Assembly: GCF_000955955.1 (NCBI RefSeq) | Contig: NZ_JYJG01000114.1 | Coordinates: forward strand, 1-59,350 | From: Lentzea aerocolonigenes | GTDB lineage: Bacteria > Actinomycetota > Actinomycetes > Mycobacteriales > Pseudonocardiaceae | DNA length: 59,350 nucleotides | Reading direction: 5' to 3' | Shown here: piece by piece, positions 9,301-17,204 of the stretch | Layout: each line of letters opens with the position of its first letter | Numbering within the stretch: the first letter of the stretch is position 1 | Program-made: the position numbers and the translations under genes | Notes under the pieces: generated by a model | What the model was told of the DNA's origin: nothing | What the model saw: only the letters and a program-made list of their open reading frames with translations | Databases searched by the model: none

Positions 9301-12211
9301 CTACACCGGTGACAAGTCGATCAGCCTGGCCGCGGATGTGCACGTCGGCAAGGTCTCGGCACTGAACGGGCTCGGCGCGCCGCTGTTCGAGAACGGCGTC
9401 GCGGTGCGGGCGAGGGGCTGTGCCGAGGGCGCGGGCTGTGTGAAGGACGGCTCGCCGATCTGCACGCTGTTCGGCAAGTGCCTCGGGCTCGTCGGCACGA
9501 TCCGGCTGCCCGGCCTGCCGACGTCGCTCGCGGTCGACCTGGTGGGCAAGGAGATCGAGCTCACCGGCTACACCGCCACGGCGCCGCTGACGGCGTACGT
9601 GGAGATCAGCGGGTTGCTGCCGAACCTGCCCAGGCTCGAAGGCCAGGTCACGCTGGACGGACTGCCGTCCAACGTGGACCTCACCGTCGGCCCGATCACG
9701 GTCGACGGCAACCCCGCACGCGTCGACGTCGGCTACCGCGCGTCGGCACCGCTGGGTGTGCTCACGGTCGCCGCGGAGGCCGACACCCAGACGTCGTTCG
9801 GCACGCTGAGGGCCAGGGCATCGGTCGACAAGCTGCCCGCGACCGTGCACGTCGTCGGCACGTTCGACGCCCGCACGACGCTCGGCGTGCACAACTCGGC
9901 TGCTATCAACGAGATCAAGGCCGCACTGTCCGGAGTGGACGCCGGGTACCTGAACGCGTCCGCGAACGGCGTGCCCGCCGATCTCGACGTGGTGGTCGAC
10001 GCGCCGGCGAAGCACTTCGAGTCGGTGGCGTCGGCCCCGCTGGGCGGCATCACCTTCCGCGCGGCGAAGGTGCCGTTCGGCGGACGCGAGTACCACGCGT
10101 TCGCGCAGGCCCTGAACATCCCCGCGAAGATGACGGCGGACTGGGCCGACGGCAACTTCAGGTTCCAGAGCACGACCGGGGCGATCGGGTCGGCGGCGTT
10201 CGCGGTCACGAACCACGCCGGCACGACCGCTCCGCAGGGCCAACACGTGGCCGCGCACTACAACCAGGGCAACGGTGATCTCGACGCGAGCGCCGCGGTC
10301 GGCTCGCTGTCGCTGGTGGCGGTGGCACCCAAGCCGGACGGTGTCGGGTTCGACATGCGGTCGGGTGACGGCACGTTCGCGTTCGACGGCGACTTCCTGC
10401 TCGCCGCGGACAACCGGTACACGGCGTTCGGCCGGGTCAGCCTGCCGAGCTCGCTCGACGTGCGGTACGGCGACGGGAAGCTGAGCTACCGCACCGACCG
10501 CCCGGTGGGACTGCTCGCCGAGGCCCGCGTCGGCAAGGTCGCGGCGCTCGACGCGATCGGGCAGGTCCCGCTGTACGAGCACGGCATCGCCGCCGAGGCC
10601 AGGGCGTGCTCGGGCGCGGGCTGCGCGAAGGACGACTCGCCGATCTGTTCGTTGCTGGGCAAGTGCTTCGGCCTCGTGAGCACGGTGTCGTTGCCGGGGC
10701 TGCCCACGGTGGTCGAGGTCGACATGGCGGCCAAGAAGATCGACGTCGTCGGCTACCGGCCGCCTGCTGGCGTGCCGCTCAACGCCTATGTGCGCCTCGA
10801 CGGCCTGTTCGACGTCGCGCCGTACGCCGCGGCGAAGGCCACCCTGCGTGGCCTGCCATCGCCGTTCGACCTGCACATCGGCCCGTTCGGGTTCGACCAG
10901 ACCGATCCGAACCGGGCACACGACCTGCAGGTGCAGTACACCGCGTCGGGCGGCATCGACGTGCTGGAGCTGCGGGCAGAGGCGAACACGGCGAAGTACG
11001 GGAACCTGCGTGGAGCGGCGGACGTGCACGGGGTGCCGTCGAGCCTGCAGGTGACGGGGGACTTCGGCGACAACAGCCACGTGCGGGTCGCCGCGAACAG
11101 CCCGATCAGCATGGTGAACGCCCACGTGACCGGCATGTACCAGGGCGGGGCCGCGTCCGCGCGAGCCCGGCTCACGGACATCCCGGCCTGTGACGCCGGG
11201 CCGGACGCGCCGTGCGTGGACGTCGACATCAAGGGCACCGACAACCAGGGCAACGCGCTCAAGGTGCCGGTGATCACCGTCGTGTCGGCGGCACCTGGAC
11301 TCGACGCCGAGGCGTTCGTGCAGGGCAGGTTCGCCGTGGAGAACAACGAGTCCGGGCTGCGGTTCCAGACCAACGACGTGTTCGCGAAGCTCCTCGACCT
11401 CGGCGAGAAGGTCACCGTCACCATCGAGGAGAACGACCTCGGCACGTTCAGCACGCGGCTGCGCTCGGAACCGGGCCCGACCGGCTCGATGCTGGTCGGC
11501 GGAGCGTTCGAGCTCAAGCAGACGAGCCCGTTCAAGATCAACGAGTTCGAGCAGGACATCGTGTCCTGCATCAGCATCCCGATCCTCACGCTGCACGTGA
11601 ACGACGGCCACATCCAGGCGCCGAACGTGCGCATCGGCGGCGTGTACGTGGTGGTCGACGGGGTGCGGGACATGACGATCAAGCCGGGCAAGGCGTACGT
11701 CGCGCTCGGCGTCGAGGGCTCGTACGACAGGTTCAGCATGGTCGCGCCGGACGTGCACGCCCAGCTGGACATGGACCTGAGCCTGCGCATCGAGAAGTTC
11801 GACCAACCCCTGTTCCCGTTGTACAAGTGGGCATTCAAGACGAATCCGAACGACGTCTACAGTGGACTGCGCTTCCACGTGTACGACATGAAGAAGCGGA
11901 CGAACGCCGAGTTCCAGGTGCAGATCGGCCCGATCCCGGTCGGGGTGTACGCGGACGAGTCGAGCCCGGGCCTGCTGGGCTACCAGATCCCGGCCGATCC
12001 GGGCATCTCCGGGATCACGGTGCTGCCGCCGACGAACCTGGGCGACCCGGCCACGCGGAAGTTCGTGTTCAGCATGATGGATCCGGGCAAGGTGGTGAAC
12101 GGTCAGATGCAGTACCTGGACGGCGAGTCCGCCCAGCTGCTCGACATCGCGGTGTCGCGGGCGTTCAGCCCGTTCCCGGCCGAGGGCGAAAGCGGAGGCG
12201 GTCCTTGCTGA
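6308..12211 (+). CDS. Giant secreted repeat protein of unknown function (1967 aa)
   Basis: GTG start with GGGGGAG five bases upstream. Residues 1-30 are a Sec signal peptide (LAVITALATTLAVAPAHA). A proline-rich linker runs to about residue 130, followed by about 1800 residues of evenly polar, beta-rich looking sequence. Two tandem copies of a unit of about 400 residues lie at roughly 825-1230 and 1230-1640. Each contains a VPFxGR motif, a D-x-ADG segment, a GQHVxAHY motif and a four-cysteine cluster (GSPICTLFGKCLGL in the first, DSPICSLLGKCFGL in the second). Short motifs such as LPTxVxV and SAPLG recur many times, suggesting a solenoid or stacked beta structure. No sortase motif or membrane anchor is visible at the C-terminus. 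It is coupled to the lipoprotein gene at 12205. No enzyme signature was recognised. Confidence 0.85.
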   Translation: MASARLRMGTLAVITALATTLAVAPAHAEPAPAPPPTTQPDQNATPPPQLAQNPKQTQDRLGAQATATPPAAPGELGPIDPGKDGSPDIAKEPSKAQPIAPLPALDPGPDGRVPVDRVPIAPNPPVTPSNLDLPQRPGQELVDATSAEALATLANAGRTKDGKPALDADALQPQVKSAQVVDPSRPATLQELIDALTSGNLPPPLPVDPLALLQQLPDGIPRITYRVCSESQTKAVSCSLTLPLGVPAIVDVTGDRTPDVLTDLVPVAAPGDIAGVVRELTNLDREIKTATDRLNVVNELLKDPLNVILHPELLIERLNLEKLLEDLGNTLKTKTEALLNLIHLGLGVVNLRLPTSEFAGRDLPAHVWAVYDLPTHKRLSVGFDGFRRGAGLPTAAVGLYTFAPLQVLRGIFDIKANVLQAGAAGSLAITAGLSNVTDDDQGLAYDPTVASARFEPVPNVFTAHAFIDPGASDRDQKATVDAQVTKRTKLDVQVLSNSSAADRFDQLVVDQLPNSVSAALTRPRDGGDDIVDYTASDAINDVLFADFVYAGERLDASVRAAAKNLPTQWRGALNSASDRVTLDYDANAALSSLDVSFFDRDPAIVLRGVLKDLPTVINVDANLPGRHVLFDASTPLGSAEVFVSKELGDYAPLQGDHATAVLSGTKLGASARVTGLRKIDVYFDQHPRGGTEFSPGGQPFVAAGVIDGKQKTRLDVSNLPATLGFDLDTTARRVQFNASDVVQRVKAAYVDTASGPSAVAAINGLPQTVDVRYDLGDKPKVSYRASSAVPRAELFVSPQGVERLDPTGNHYLSTALTDLPTEVDVLVDLPKRHLDGTSSAPIGSIAAVARVPFSGRDFLAIGELTGVPAKYDADFADGLMRFRGLSGALGAARFSVTNHGGATMPAGQHVSAHYRQVTGDFDGSVSIRNLTLAEYARGPAKQVANLQLNTDGQPVFVDADVVLAANGADDTRLAVTSRIDHLPTNLTLTIDLADGKLTYTGDKSISLAADVHVGKVSALNGLGAPLFENGVAVRARGCAEGAGCVKDGSPICTLFGKCLGLVGTIRLPGLPTSLAVDLVGKEIELTGYTATAPLTAYVEISGLLPNLPRLEGQVTLDGLPSNVDLTVGPITVDGNPARVDVGYRASAPLGVLTVAAEADTQTSFGTLRARASVDKLPATVHVVGTFDARTTLGVHNSAAINEIKAALSGVDAGYLNASANGVPADLDVVVDAPAKHFESVASAPLGGITFRAAKVPFGGREYHAFAQALNIPAKMTADWADGNFRFQSTTGAIGSAAFAVTNHAGTTAPQGQHVAAHYNQGNGDLDASAAVGSLSLVAVAPKPDGVGFDMRSGDGTFAFDGDFLLAADNRYTAFGRVSLPSSLDVRYGDGKLSYRTDRPVGLLAEARVGKVAALDAIGQVPLYEHGIAAEARACSGAGCAKDDSPICSLLGKCFGLVSTVSLPGLPTVVEVDMAAKKIDVVGYRPPAGVPLNAYVRLDGLFDVAPYAAAKATLRGLPSPFDLHIGPFGFDQTDPNRAHDLQVQYTASGGIDVLELRAEANTAKYGNLRGAADVHGVPSSLQVTGDFGDNSHVRVAANSPISMVNAHVTGMYQGGAASARARLTDIPACDAGPDAPCVDVDIKGTDNQGNALKVPVITVVSAAPGLDAEAFVQGRFAVENNESGLRFQTNDVFAKLLDLGEKVTVTIEENDLGTFSTRLRSEPGPTGSMLVGGAFELKQTSPFKINEFEQDIVSCISIPILTLHVNDGHIQAPNVRIGGVYVVVDGVRDMTIKPGKAYVALGVEGSYDRFSMVAPDVHAQLDMDLSLRIEKFDQPLFPLYKWAFKTNPNDVYSGLRFHVYDMKKRTNAEFQVQIGPIPVGVYADESSPGLLGYQIPADPGISGITVLPPTNLGDPATRKFVFSMMDPGKVVNGQMQYLDGESAQLLDIAVSRAFSPFPAEGESGGGPC

Positions 12212-12615
12212 GGAAGTCCCGGGCGGCGGCGCTGGCACTCGTGCTGGCGTCGCCCGCCGCGGTCACCGCGTGCGGTGGCTGCGGCTACCACCTGAGCGTC
12301 GAACCGGTGACGGCGCGGGGATCGGATCTGAGCTTGTCGGCCCGGTTGAGCGGGGACGGCGCGGTCGACGGTGTGAAGATCGAGTTCTCCATGCTGGGAA
12401 CGGACGGCGTCGTGCTCGGCACGGTCGCGACGGGTTCGGACGGCGTGGCGAAACTGGATCGTCCCGGTGCCATCGGCCCGGACTCGGTCAACGGCCGTGC
12501 GGTGGCGGGGTGGACCGAGTACCGGGCGAAGGTCTGGTACCTGCAGGACTCGGATCGCGCGGCCGACGCGGTGTGCAGCGAGCCCGCCACCGCGTCGTTC
12601 CGCCACGAGCCGTGA
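12205..12615 (+). CDS. Small lipoprotein coupled to the giant secreted protein
   Basis: 136 residues. The TTG start at 12205 overlaps the stop of the preceding gene (12209-12211) and has GGAGG at 12194-12198. The signal peptide ends with the lipobox-like AVTAC, followed by GGCGYHLSVEPV. The mature part looks like one immunoglobulin-like or bacterial Big-type beta domain (RGSDLSLSARLSG, TGSDGVAKLDRPG) with a late cysteine at DAVCSEP. The overlap shows translational coupling, so this lipoprotein is probably made in fixed ratio with the 1967-residue protein and may anchor it to the membrane. Its function is otherwise unknown. Confidence 0.7.
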   Translation: MLRKSRAAALALVLASPAAVTACGGCGYHLSVEPVTARGSDLSLSARLSGDGAVDGVKIEFSMLGTDGVVLGTVATGSDGVAKLDRPGAIGPDSVNGRAVAGWTEYRAKVWYLQDSDRAADAVCSEPATASFRHEP

Positions 12616-12636
12616 CTCAGGCCGGGCGACGATCGT

Positions 12637-12780
12637 TCAGGGCAGGGTGTCGAACGGGCGCGGGAAGTCCCGCGTTCCGGGGGTGTCGAGCCGGTGGACG
12701 ACGTTCGTGCCGTGGCCGGCGACCACCCAGGACGTGTCGTCGAGGTTCTGGTGCAGCGACACGAGGCGTTGCGGCGTGCG
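12637..12780 (-). pseudogene. Possible C-terminal gene remnant
   Basis: On the minus strand the stretch ending in GTNVVHRLDTPGTRDFPRP and FDTLP before a stop has codon use like a real gene. No start or conserved domain is present within the 217-base gap between the lipoprotein gene and the oxidoreductase gene. It may be the tail of a deleted gene. I do not recognise the family. Confidence 0.3.
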
Positions 12781-12832
12781 CGGATTCAACCTCCGCGCAC
12801 GTGTCGGCGACAGCCTCCGCAGATGACGTGCG

Positions 12833-13732
12833 TCAGAGACCGATGAGAACTTTGCCGCGGGTGTGGCCGCCCTGGACGTGGGCGTGCGCGTCGGCGGCTT
12901 TCTCCAGCGGGTAGGTGGCCTGCAGGGGCGGGGTGTACGAGCCGTTCTCGCCCAGCCGGGACGCTTCGGCGAGGTGCGTGGCGGCGTTCGCGTTGCCCGA
13001 GACGAGGGTGACGCCGAGAGCGGCGGCACCGAAGTCGGCGATCGTCGCGACGCGGGAGTTGTCACCGACGATCGCCACGATGTCGGTCAGCGAGCCGGAA
13101 CCCGCCGTGTCCACCGCGGCGTCGACTCCGTTCGGTGCGACGGCGGCGACCCGCTCGGCCAAGCCCGCTCCGTAGGTGAGGGGGACGGCGCCGAGCCCAC
13201 GGAGGAACTCGTGGTTCGCCTCGCTCGCGGTGCCGATCACCGTGGCGCCTCTGGCGACGGCGATCTGCACGGCGGCGGAACCGACACCGCCGGCCGCTCC
13301 CTCGATGAGCACGGTCTGGCCGGAGATGTCGCCGACGGCGTCGAAGCAGGCCAGGGCGGTGACGGACGCCAGCCCGGCGGCGGCGGCCTGTTCCGCGGTC
13401 CAGGTGCTGGGCACGGGCGCCCAGGCGGTGAGGACCGCGTGCTCGGCCGTGGTGCCCTGACCGAGGCCGAACACGTGGTCGCCGGCCTCGACGCCGGTGA
13501 CGCCCTCGCCGACCTCGTCGACGACCCCGGCCGCGTCGATGCCGGTGATCGCGGGGAACGTGGTCGGCATGACCTGGGCGAGGTAGCCGGCCCTGACTTT
13601 CAGGTCGAACGGGTTGACGCTGGCGGCCTGGACTCTGATCCGGACCTCGCCGGGACCGGCGTGCGGGTCGGGCGCGTCCTCGACCGTGAGGACGTGCGGG
13701 TCGCCGAACTCGTGGAAACGAACTGCGCGCAT
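12833..13732 (-). CDS. NADP-dependent zinc-less alcohol dehydrogenase / quinone oxidoreductase
   Basis: 299 residues from the ATG at 13732. The start MRAVRFHEFGDPHVLTVEDA, then GPGEVRIRVQAASVNPFDLK near residue 30-50, is the GroES-like fold of medium-chain dehydrogenases. VLIEGAAGGVGSAAVQIA near residue 140 is the NADPH-binding Rossmann loop. The structural-zinc cysteines are absent, as in the quinone oxidoreductase (QOR) branch, and the C-terminus AHAHVQGGHTRGKVLIGL is typical of it. It would reduce quinones or enones with NADPH in the cytosol. The natural substrate is unknown. Confidence 0.9.
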   Translation of the reverse strand: MRAVRFHEFGDPHVLTVEDAPDPHAGPGEVRIRVQAASVNPFDLKVRAGYLAQVMPTTFPAITGIDAAGVVDEVGEGVTGVEAGDHVFGLGQGTTAEHAVLTAWAPVPSTWTAEQAAAAGLASVTALACFDAVGDISGQTVLIEGAAGGVGSAAVQIAVARGATVIGTASEANHEFLRGLGAVPLTYGAGLAERVAAVAPNGVDAAVDTAGSGSLTDIVAIVGDNSRVATIADFGAAALGVTLVSGNANAATHLAEASRLGENGSYTPPLQATYPLEKAADAHAHVQGGHTRGKVLIGL

Positions 13733-13811
13733 GGCGGTCTGCCTTTCACTGGAAGGAGATTCCCCCAGCACCGCGGACCACCAGTGTCATCCCGGCCGCG
13801 CGCTCCGGCGC

Positions 13812-13843
13812 GTCCAAAGTGCTACCAGTCCAAAGTGCTACCA
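13812..13843. repeat. Tandem 16-bp direct repeat
   Basis: GTCCAAAGTGCTACCA occurs twice head to tail at 13812-13827 and 13828-13843. The stop codon of the small zinc-finger gene lies in the second copy. It looks like a recent local duplication. Confidence 0.8.
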
Positions 13844-14110
13844 GGACGTGCCGCAGCCGGCGATCCACCACGGTTCGCGCGCGGCCACAGTGGACAGCAC
13901 GGGCCGGTCCACGCATCGCCTTCGGTTCGCCGCGAGGACGTCCGCTCTGAGCTCCTGCAGGAAGAGGACGCCGGGCATCAGCGCCACGATCTCCCGCTGA
14001 CAGGCGACGCAGTGGCTGCTGTGGCGCCGGAACTCGGCGGTCTCGTCGGGTGAGAGCATCTCGAGCAGGTAGCTGCCGGCGGAAACGGCGTGCGGACAGG
14101 CGTCGGGCAA
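13838..14110 (-). CDS. Small zinc-finger (zf-HC2-like) protein, probable anti-sigma factor
   Basis: 90 residues. EFRRHSSHCVACQREI near residues 27-42 gives the H-x3-C-x2-C pattern of the zinc-binding anti-sigma domain. The surrounding helices (LLEMLSPDETAEF) match the start of zf-HC2 anti-sigma factors. There is no membrane segment, so it would act in the cytoplasm. The ECF sigma gene is two genes upstream on the same strand, which makes that sigma factor the likely partner. Confidence 0.65.
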   Translation of the reverse strand: MPDACPHAVSAGSYLLEMLSPDETAEFRRHSSHCVACQREIVALMPGVLFLQELRADVLAANRRRCVDRPVLSTVAAREPWWIAGCGTSW

Positions 14111-14230
14111 GGCACTCCTCCACGTCTTCGGGGCAGGGAGTGGACGAGCGGCGGCGCTGGGGGGCAGGCCGCCGCCCGTCCTGGAACAGGCGACCCGGTG
14201 AGGGGAGAGTGACCGGGTCGCCTGGGCAGG

Positions 14231-14839
14231 TCAGCGGGTGGGTTTGCCCGGCGTGTGATCGGGGTTGCCCGGCGTGTCGGGCTTCTCGGGCTTGTCGCCC
14301 TTGTCCGTGTTGCCGGGCTTGTCGGCGAGCAGGCCGGCGCAGAAGGCGGGGACCCGGTCGGCACCGCCCGCGGCGGTGACCAGGGCGCTGAACGCCGGGT
14401 TCTCGCGGGCCTTGCCGTGTTCCGCCCCCGCGCCCGAGCTGTAGGCCTGGCACAGCCCCTTGAGCGACGGCGAGGGAGAAGCGCTGTTGTCCGGCTTCCT
14501 GTCAGGCGTGCCGGGATTGGCGGGTTTTGTGGTCGTGGACGTGCTGACGACCTTCGTGCCGGCCGTGGGCGCGGGTTCCTCACGCTGCTGACCGGGCAGT
14601 GCTCCGGCCGCGGCGGCCAGCGCGATTCCACCGGCGGCGGCCGCCGCGGTCGCGGCGATCTTCACAGACAGCAGGCTGAGCATCCGGGGTCTCCGTGGCT
14701 GAGGGGCGGCGGTCGGACGAGCGGCCAGGAACGCCGTCACCGCGGCCTGCTCGCCGGCCAGCTCGTGGTCGCGGGCAGGTGCGGTCGCCGCCGCGAGCAG
14801 GTCGCTCAGGCGGTCGTGTCCGGCACGGTGGTCGCTCAT
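14231..14839 (-). CDS. Single-pass membrane protein beside ECF sigma factor
   Basis: 202 residues. The N-terminal 50 residues are cytoplasmic and helical (HDRLSDLLAAATAPARDHEL). One alanine-rich membrane helix lies at about residues 60-82, followed by a Pro/Ser/Thr/Lys-rich extracellular tail ending in PGNPDHTPGKPTR. This layout is that of a transmembrane anti-sigma factor or its partner, though no zinc-binding motif is seen in the N-terminal part. It begins 35 bases after the sigma factor gene ends, so the two are probably co-transcribed. Confidence 0.7.
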   Translation of the reverse strand: MSDHRAGHDRLSDLLAAATAPARDHELAGEQAAVTAFLAARPTAAPQPRRPRMLSLLSVKIAATAAAAAGGIALAAAAGALPGQQREEPAPTAGTKVVSTSTTTKPANPGTPDRKPDNSASPSPSLKGLCQAYSSGAGAEHGKARENPAFSALVTAAGGADRVPAFCAGLLADKPGNTDKGDKPEKPDTPGNPDHTPGKPTR

Positions 14840-14873
14840 CTCACGTCCTTCAGCGTCAGTGCTCCGGTTTTTG

Positions 14874-15440
14874 TCACTCCGATGGTGTTCGCACTGGTAG
14901 GGGCGCTGCGTCGAGCTGTGCGGACAGGGTGCGCAGACCGCGGTGCGCGGCGGTGCGGACGGCGCCGGGGCGTTTGCCGAGCACCTTCGCTGCCGACTTC
15001 GCGTCCAGACCGACGACGACGCGCAACAGCACGGCTTCGGCCTGGTCCGGGGGGAGCCCGGCGATCAGTGCGAGCGCGTCGCCGGTGGAGACGGAGTCCA
15101 GGGCCGCCTGAGCGGTGTCGTCCAGCGAGGCCCGCTCGGCCACGTCCTCGACCGGCACCAGCGGCCGCCGCTGCTGACGGCGCAGGTGGTCCATCGCACG
15201 GTTGCGGGCGATCGTGGTCGTCCAGCCGCGGAACCCGTCGAGGTCGCCGCGGAACGAGCTCAGGTCACGCGCGATCTGCAGCCAGGCGTCGGACGCGACG
15301 TCCTCCGCGTCCGCACCCACGAGCACCTGGAGGTACCGCAGCAGCTTCGGCTGGACATCCCGGTAGAGGGTTCGGAAGGCGTCCTCGTCGCCCAGGCGCG
15401 CCGCGGTCAGCACCTCGTCCGCACTCCGCATCCGCGGCAT
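14874..15440 (-). CDS. ECF-type RNA polymerase sigma factor
   Basis: About 188 residues from the ATG at 15440; a second in-frame ATG lies at 15431. Region 2 spans about residues 10-75: AFRTLYRDVQPKLLRYLQVL, then EDVASDAWLQIARDL and FRGWTTTIARNRAMDHLRR. Region 4 spans about residues 115-170: LIAGLPPDQAEAVLLRVVVG and then KRPGAVRTAAHRGLRTL. It directs RNA polymerase to a stress or envelope regulon. The two genes downstream on the same strand (14231-14839 and 13838-14110) are candidates for its anti-sigma control. Confidence 0.93.
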   Translation of the reverse strand: MPRMRSADEVLTAARLGDEDAFRTLYRDVQPKLLRYLQVLVGADAEDVASDAWLQIARDLSSFRGDLDGFRGWTTTIARNRAMDHLRRQQRRPLVPVEDVAERASLDDTAQAALDSVSTGDALALIAGLPPDQAEAVLLRVVVGLDAKSAAKVLGKRPGAVRTAAHRGLRTLSAQLDAAPLPVRTPSE

Positions 15441-15563
15441 CCTGAACCAAGGTCCGGCTCCTGCCAAGCCCTTGTCTTCTCGTCGGATGTGTAATAAGGA
15501 CCGTCCACATCGGACGGATCTGGCGGCTGCCGCGCGGGCGGTGCCAGGCACCGCCCGCGGTGG

Positions 15564-16712
15564 TCAGGCAGTCTGGAGCGCGGGCTTCGGCTGGGCGAGG
15601 AGCAGGCCGAGAGCGCCGAGTGCGATCAACGCGGCGATCGGCGGCAGTGCGAGCAGGCCGACGTTGCTGACGATCACGCCGCCGAACACCCCCGACAGTC
15701 CCACGCCGAAGTAGATCGCGGAGGCGTTGACGGACAACAGGAGCCCGCTCGACTCACCGGGCGCGAGCTCGATCAGCCAGTTCTGGATCGGCGGGTTCAC
15801 CGACCACGTGAACAGGCCCCACACGAACAGCACGATGCCCGCGGTCGCGGCCGTCGTCGCGGTGAACGGGAGCGTGGCCAGGACGACGATGAACACGGCG
15901 AAGATCACGAGCAACGGCACGCGGCTGCCGAAGCGGTCGGTGATGCGGCCGCCGAGCGTGTTGCCGATCGCGCCGCCCACGCCGTAGACGAGCAGCAGCA
16001 CGCTGATCGTCCAGCCGTGCACGTTCGCGATGCTCGTCAGGATCGGCGCGATGTAGGTGAACACGCTGAACGCGGCGAGGCAGGCGAGCACGGTCATGCC
16101 GAGCACCAGCAGCACACGGCGGTCCTTCGCGGCCTCGAACCGCTCGCGCAGGCCGGCGAACGGCGGCGCCGGGACCCTGGGCACGCCGAACTGGATGGCG
16201 AACGCGCCGAGCACCGAGATGACCGCGACGGACGCGAACACGCCCTGGTAGCCGAGTTGCTCGCCGATGACGTTGCCCAGCGGCACGCCCAGGATCAGTG
16301 CGAACGTCAGGCCGCCGAACACGGTCGCGACGGCGCGGCCGCGGTGGTCCGGCGGGGCGAGGACGGTGGCGACGGTGGTGGCCACCGGGGTGAAGGCGGC
16401 GGCGCCGAGTGCGCTGATCACGCGGGCGCCGAGCAGCAGTTCGAACGTCGGCGCGATGGCGGCCAGCGCGTTGCCCACCGCACTGGTCAGCAGCGCGGCG
16501 ATCATGAGTTTTCTGCGCTCCCAGCGGCCGGTGACCACGGCCAGCACGGGCGAGGTGAGCGCGTAGGCGATGGCGAACGCGGTGACGAGCTGGCCGGCCG
16601 CGGCAGGGGAGACCTGCAGTTCGCGGCTGACGGCTGGCAGGACTCCGGTGACGATGTAGCCGCTGGTGCCGACCGCGAAAGCGCCGGCCGCGAGCAGGTG
16701 GATGCGAGACAA
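15564..16712 (-). CDS. MFS transporter (AraJ / chloramphenicol-resistance-like)
   Basis: 382 residues from the TTG at 16712, which has GAAGGGG five bases upstream. Twelve predicted membrane helices are present. The start is MSRIHLLAAGAFAVGTSGYI, and the loop VVTGRWERRKLMIAALLTSA after helix 2 is the MFS signature. The order of segments matches the DHA1-type drug exporters (AraJ/Cml). It is divergent from an ArsR-type repressor and shares with it a region with two inverted repeats, so it is probably induced by its own substrate. Confidence 0.9.
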   Translation of the reverse strand: MSRIHLLAAGAFAVGTSGYIVTGVLPAVSRELQVSPAAAGQLVTAFAIAYALTSPVLAVVTGRWERRKLMIAALLTSAVGNALAAIAPTFELLLGARVISALGAAAFTPVATTVATVLAPPDHRGRAVATVFGGLTFALILGVPLGNVIGEQLGYQGVFASVAVISVLGAFAIQFGVPRVPAPPFAGLRERFEAAKDRRVLLVLGMTVLACLAAFSVFTYIAPILTSIANVHGWTISVLLLVYGVGGAIGNTLGGRITDRFGSRVPLLVIFAVFIVVLATLPFTATTAATAGIVLFVWGLFTWSVNPPIQNWLIELAPGESSGLLLSVNASAIYFGVGLSGVFGGVIVSNVGLLALPPIAALIALGALGLLLAQPKPALQTA

Positions 16713-16730
16713 GGTGACCCCTTCGACGGC

Positions 16731-16786
16731 TAGTACGAGAGTCACCGTACTACGAAACTCGTCGAACTACGATGAATCTCGTACTA
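16731..16786. promoter_or_regulatory. Nested inverted-repeat operators between MFS and ArsR genes
   Basis: TAGTACGAGA at 16731-16740 is the exact reverse complement of TCTCGTACTA at 16777-16786. Inside, TAGTACG at 16731-16737 also pairs with CGTACTA at 16746-16752. The right copy abuts the ATG of the ArsR gene. Two half-palindromes flanking the divergent promoters are the expected footprint of an ArsR dimer repressing both genes. Confidence 0.75.
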
Positions 16787-17103
16787 TGGACACCATGAGT
16801 GACGAGCTGGTGCATCCCGAGCGCGACGAGATCCGCATCGAGGCGGTGCTGCACGCGCTCGCCGACCCGGTGCGGTTGCACCTGGTCAGGGAGATGGACC
16901 GGATCGGCGTCGGGGTGGCGTGCGGCGCGATCGAGCTGCCGGTGACCAAGTCGACGCGCACCCATCACCTGCGGACGTTGCGGGAGGCCGGGGTGATCCG
17001 GATGCGCAAGGAGGGCACGTCGCGCATCGGGACGGTCCGGCGGGACGACCTGGATGCGCGGTATCCTGGGCTGCTCTCCGCGATCTTGTCCGCCGAGAGC
17101 TGA
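16786..17103 (+). CDS. ArsR-family transcriptional repressor
   Basis: 105 residues. The winged helix is clear: RIEAVLHALADPVRLHLVRE, then KSTRTHHLRTLREAGVIRM and REDGT-like KEGTSRIGTVRRDDL. There are no clustered cysteines, so a metal ligand is unlikely; organic-ligand ArsR proteins often control adjacent MFS exporters. The ATG at 16786 overlaps the operator and has no ribosome site, so translation may be leaderless. An alternative ATG lies at 16795. Confidence 0.88.
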   Translation: MDTMSDELVHPERDEIRIEAVLHALADPVRLHLVREMDRIGVGVACGAIELPVTKSTRTHHLRTLREAGVIRMRKEGTSRIGTVRRDDLDARYPGLLSAILSAES

Positions 17104-17171
17104 AGGTCACCCCGAGTTCTTCCGGTCGTGTCCTGGCGATCGCCGGACGTTCTTCGGTAGCAGGTGACATC

Positions 17172-17201
17172 TGACTCCTCCACCCGCTGCCGAGGGAGTC
17201 A
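17172..17201 (+). promoter_or_regulatory. Hairpin covering the ribosome-binding site of the phospholipase gene
   Basis: TGACTCC at 17172-17178 pairs with GGAGTCA at 17195-17201, and CTC at 17178-17180 can extend against GAG at 17192-17194. The right arm contains the GAGGGAG ribosome site of the gene starting at 17205, so the fold would hide it. Translational control is inferred from the pairing alone. Confidence 0.4.
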
Positions 17202-17204
17202 GCC

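Noticed and set aside
8387..12238. A 1283-residue open frame on the minus strand
   Set aside because: It is antisense to the giant secreted protein gene. The composition (Arg, His, Val, Asp rich, no domain) is what the opposite strand of GC-rich coding sequence gives. The plus-strand gene has a signal peptide, ribosome site and internal repeats.
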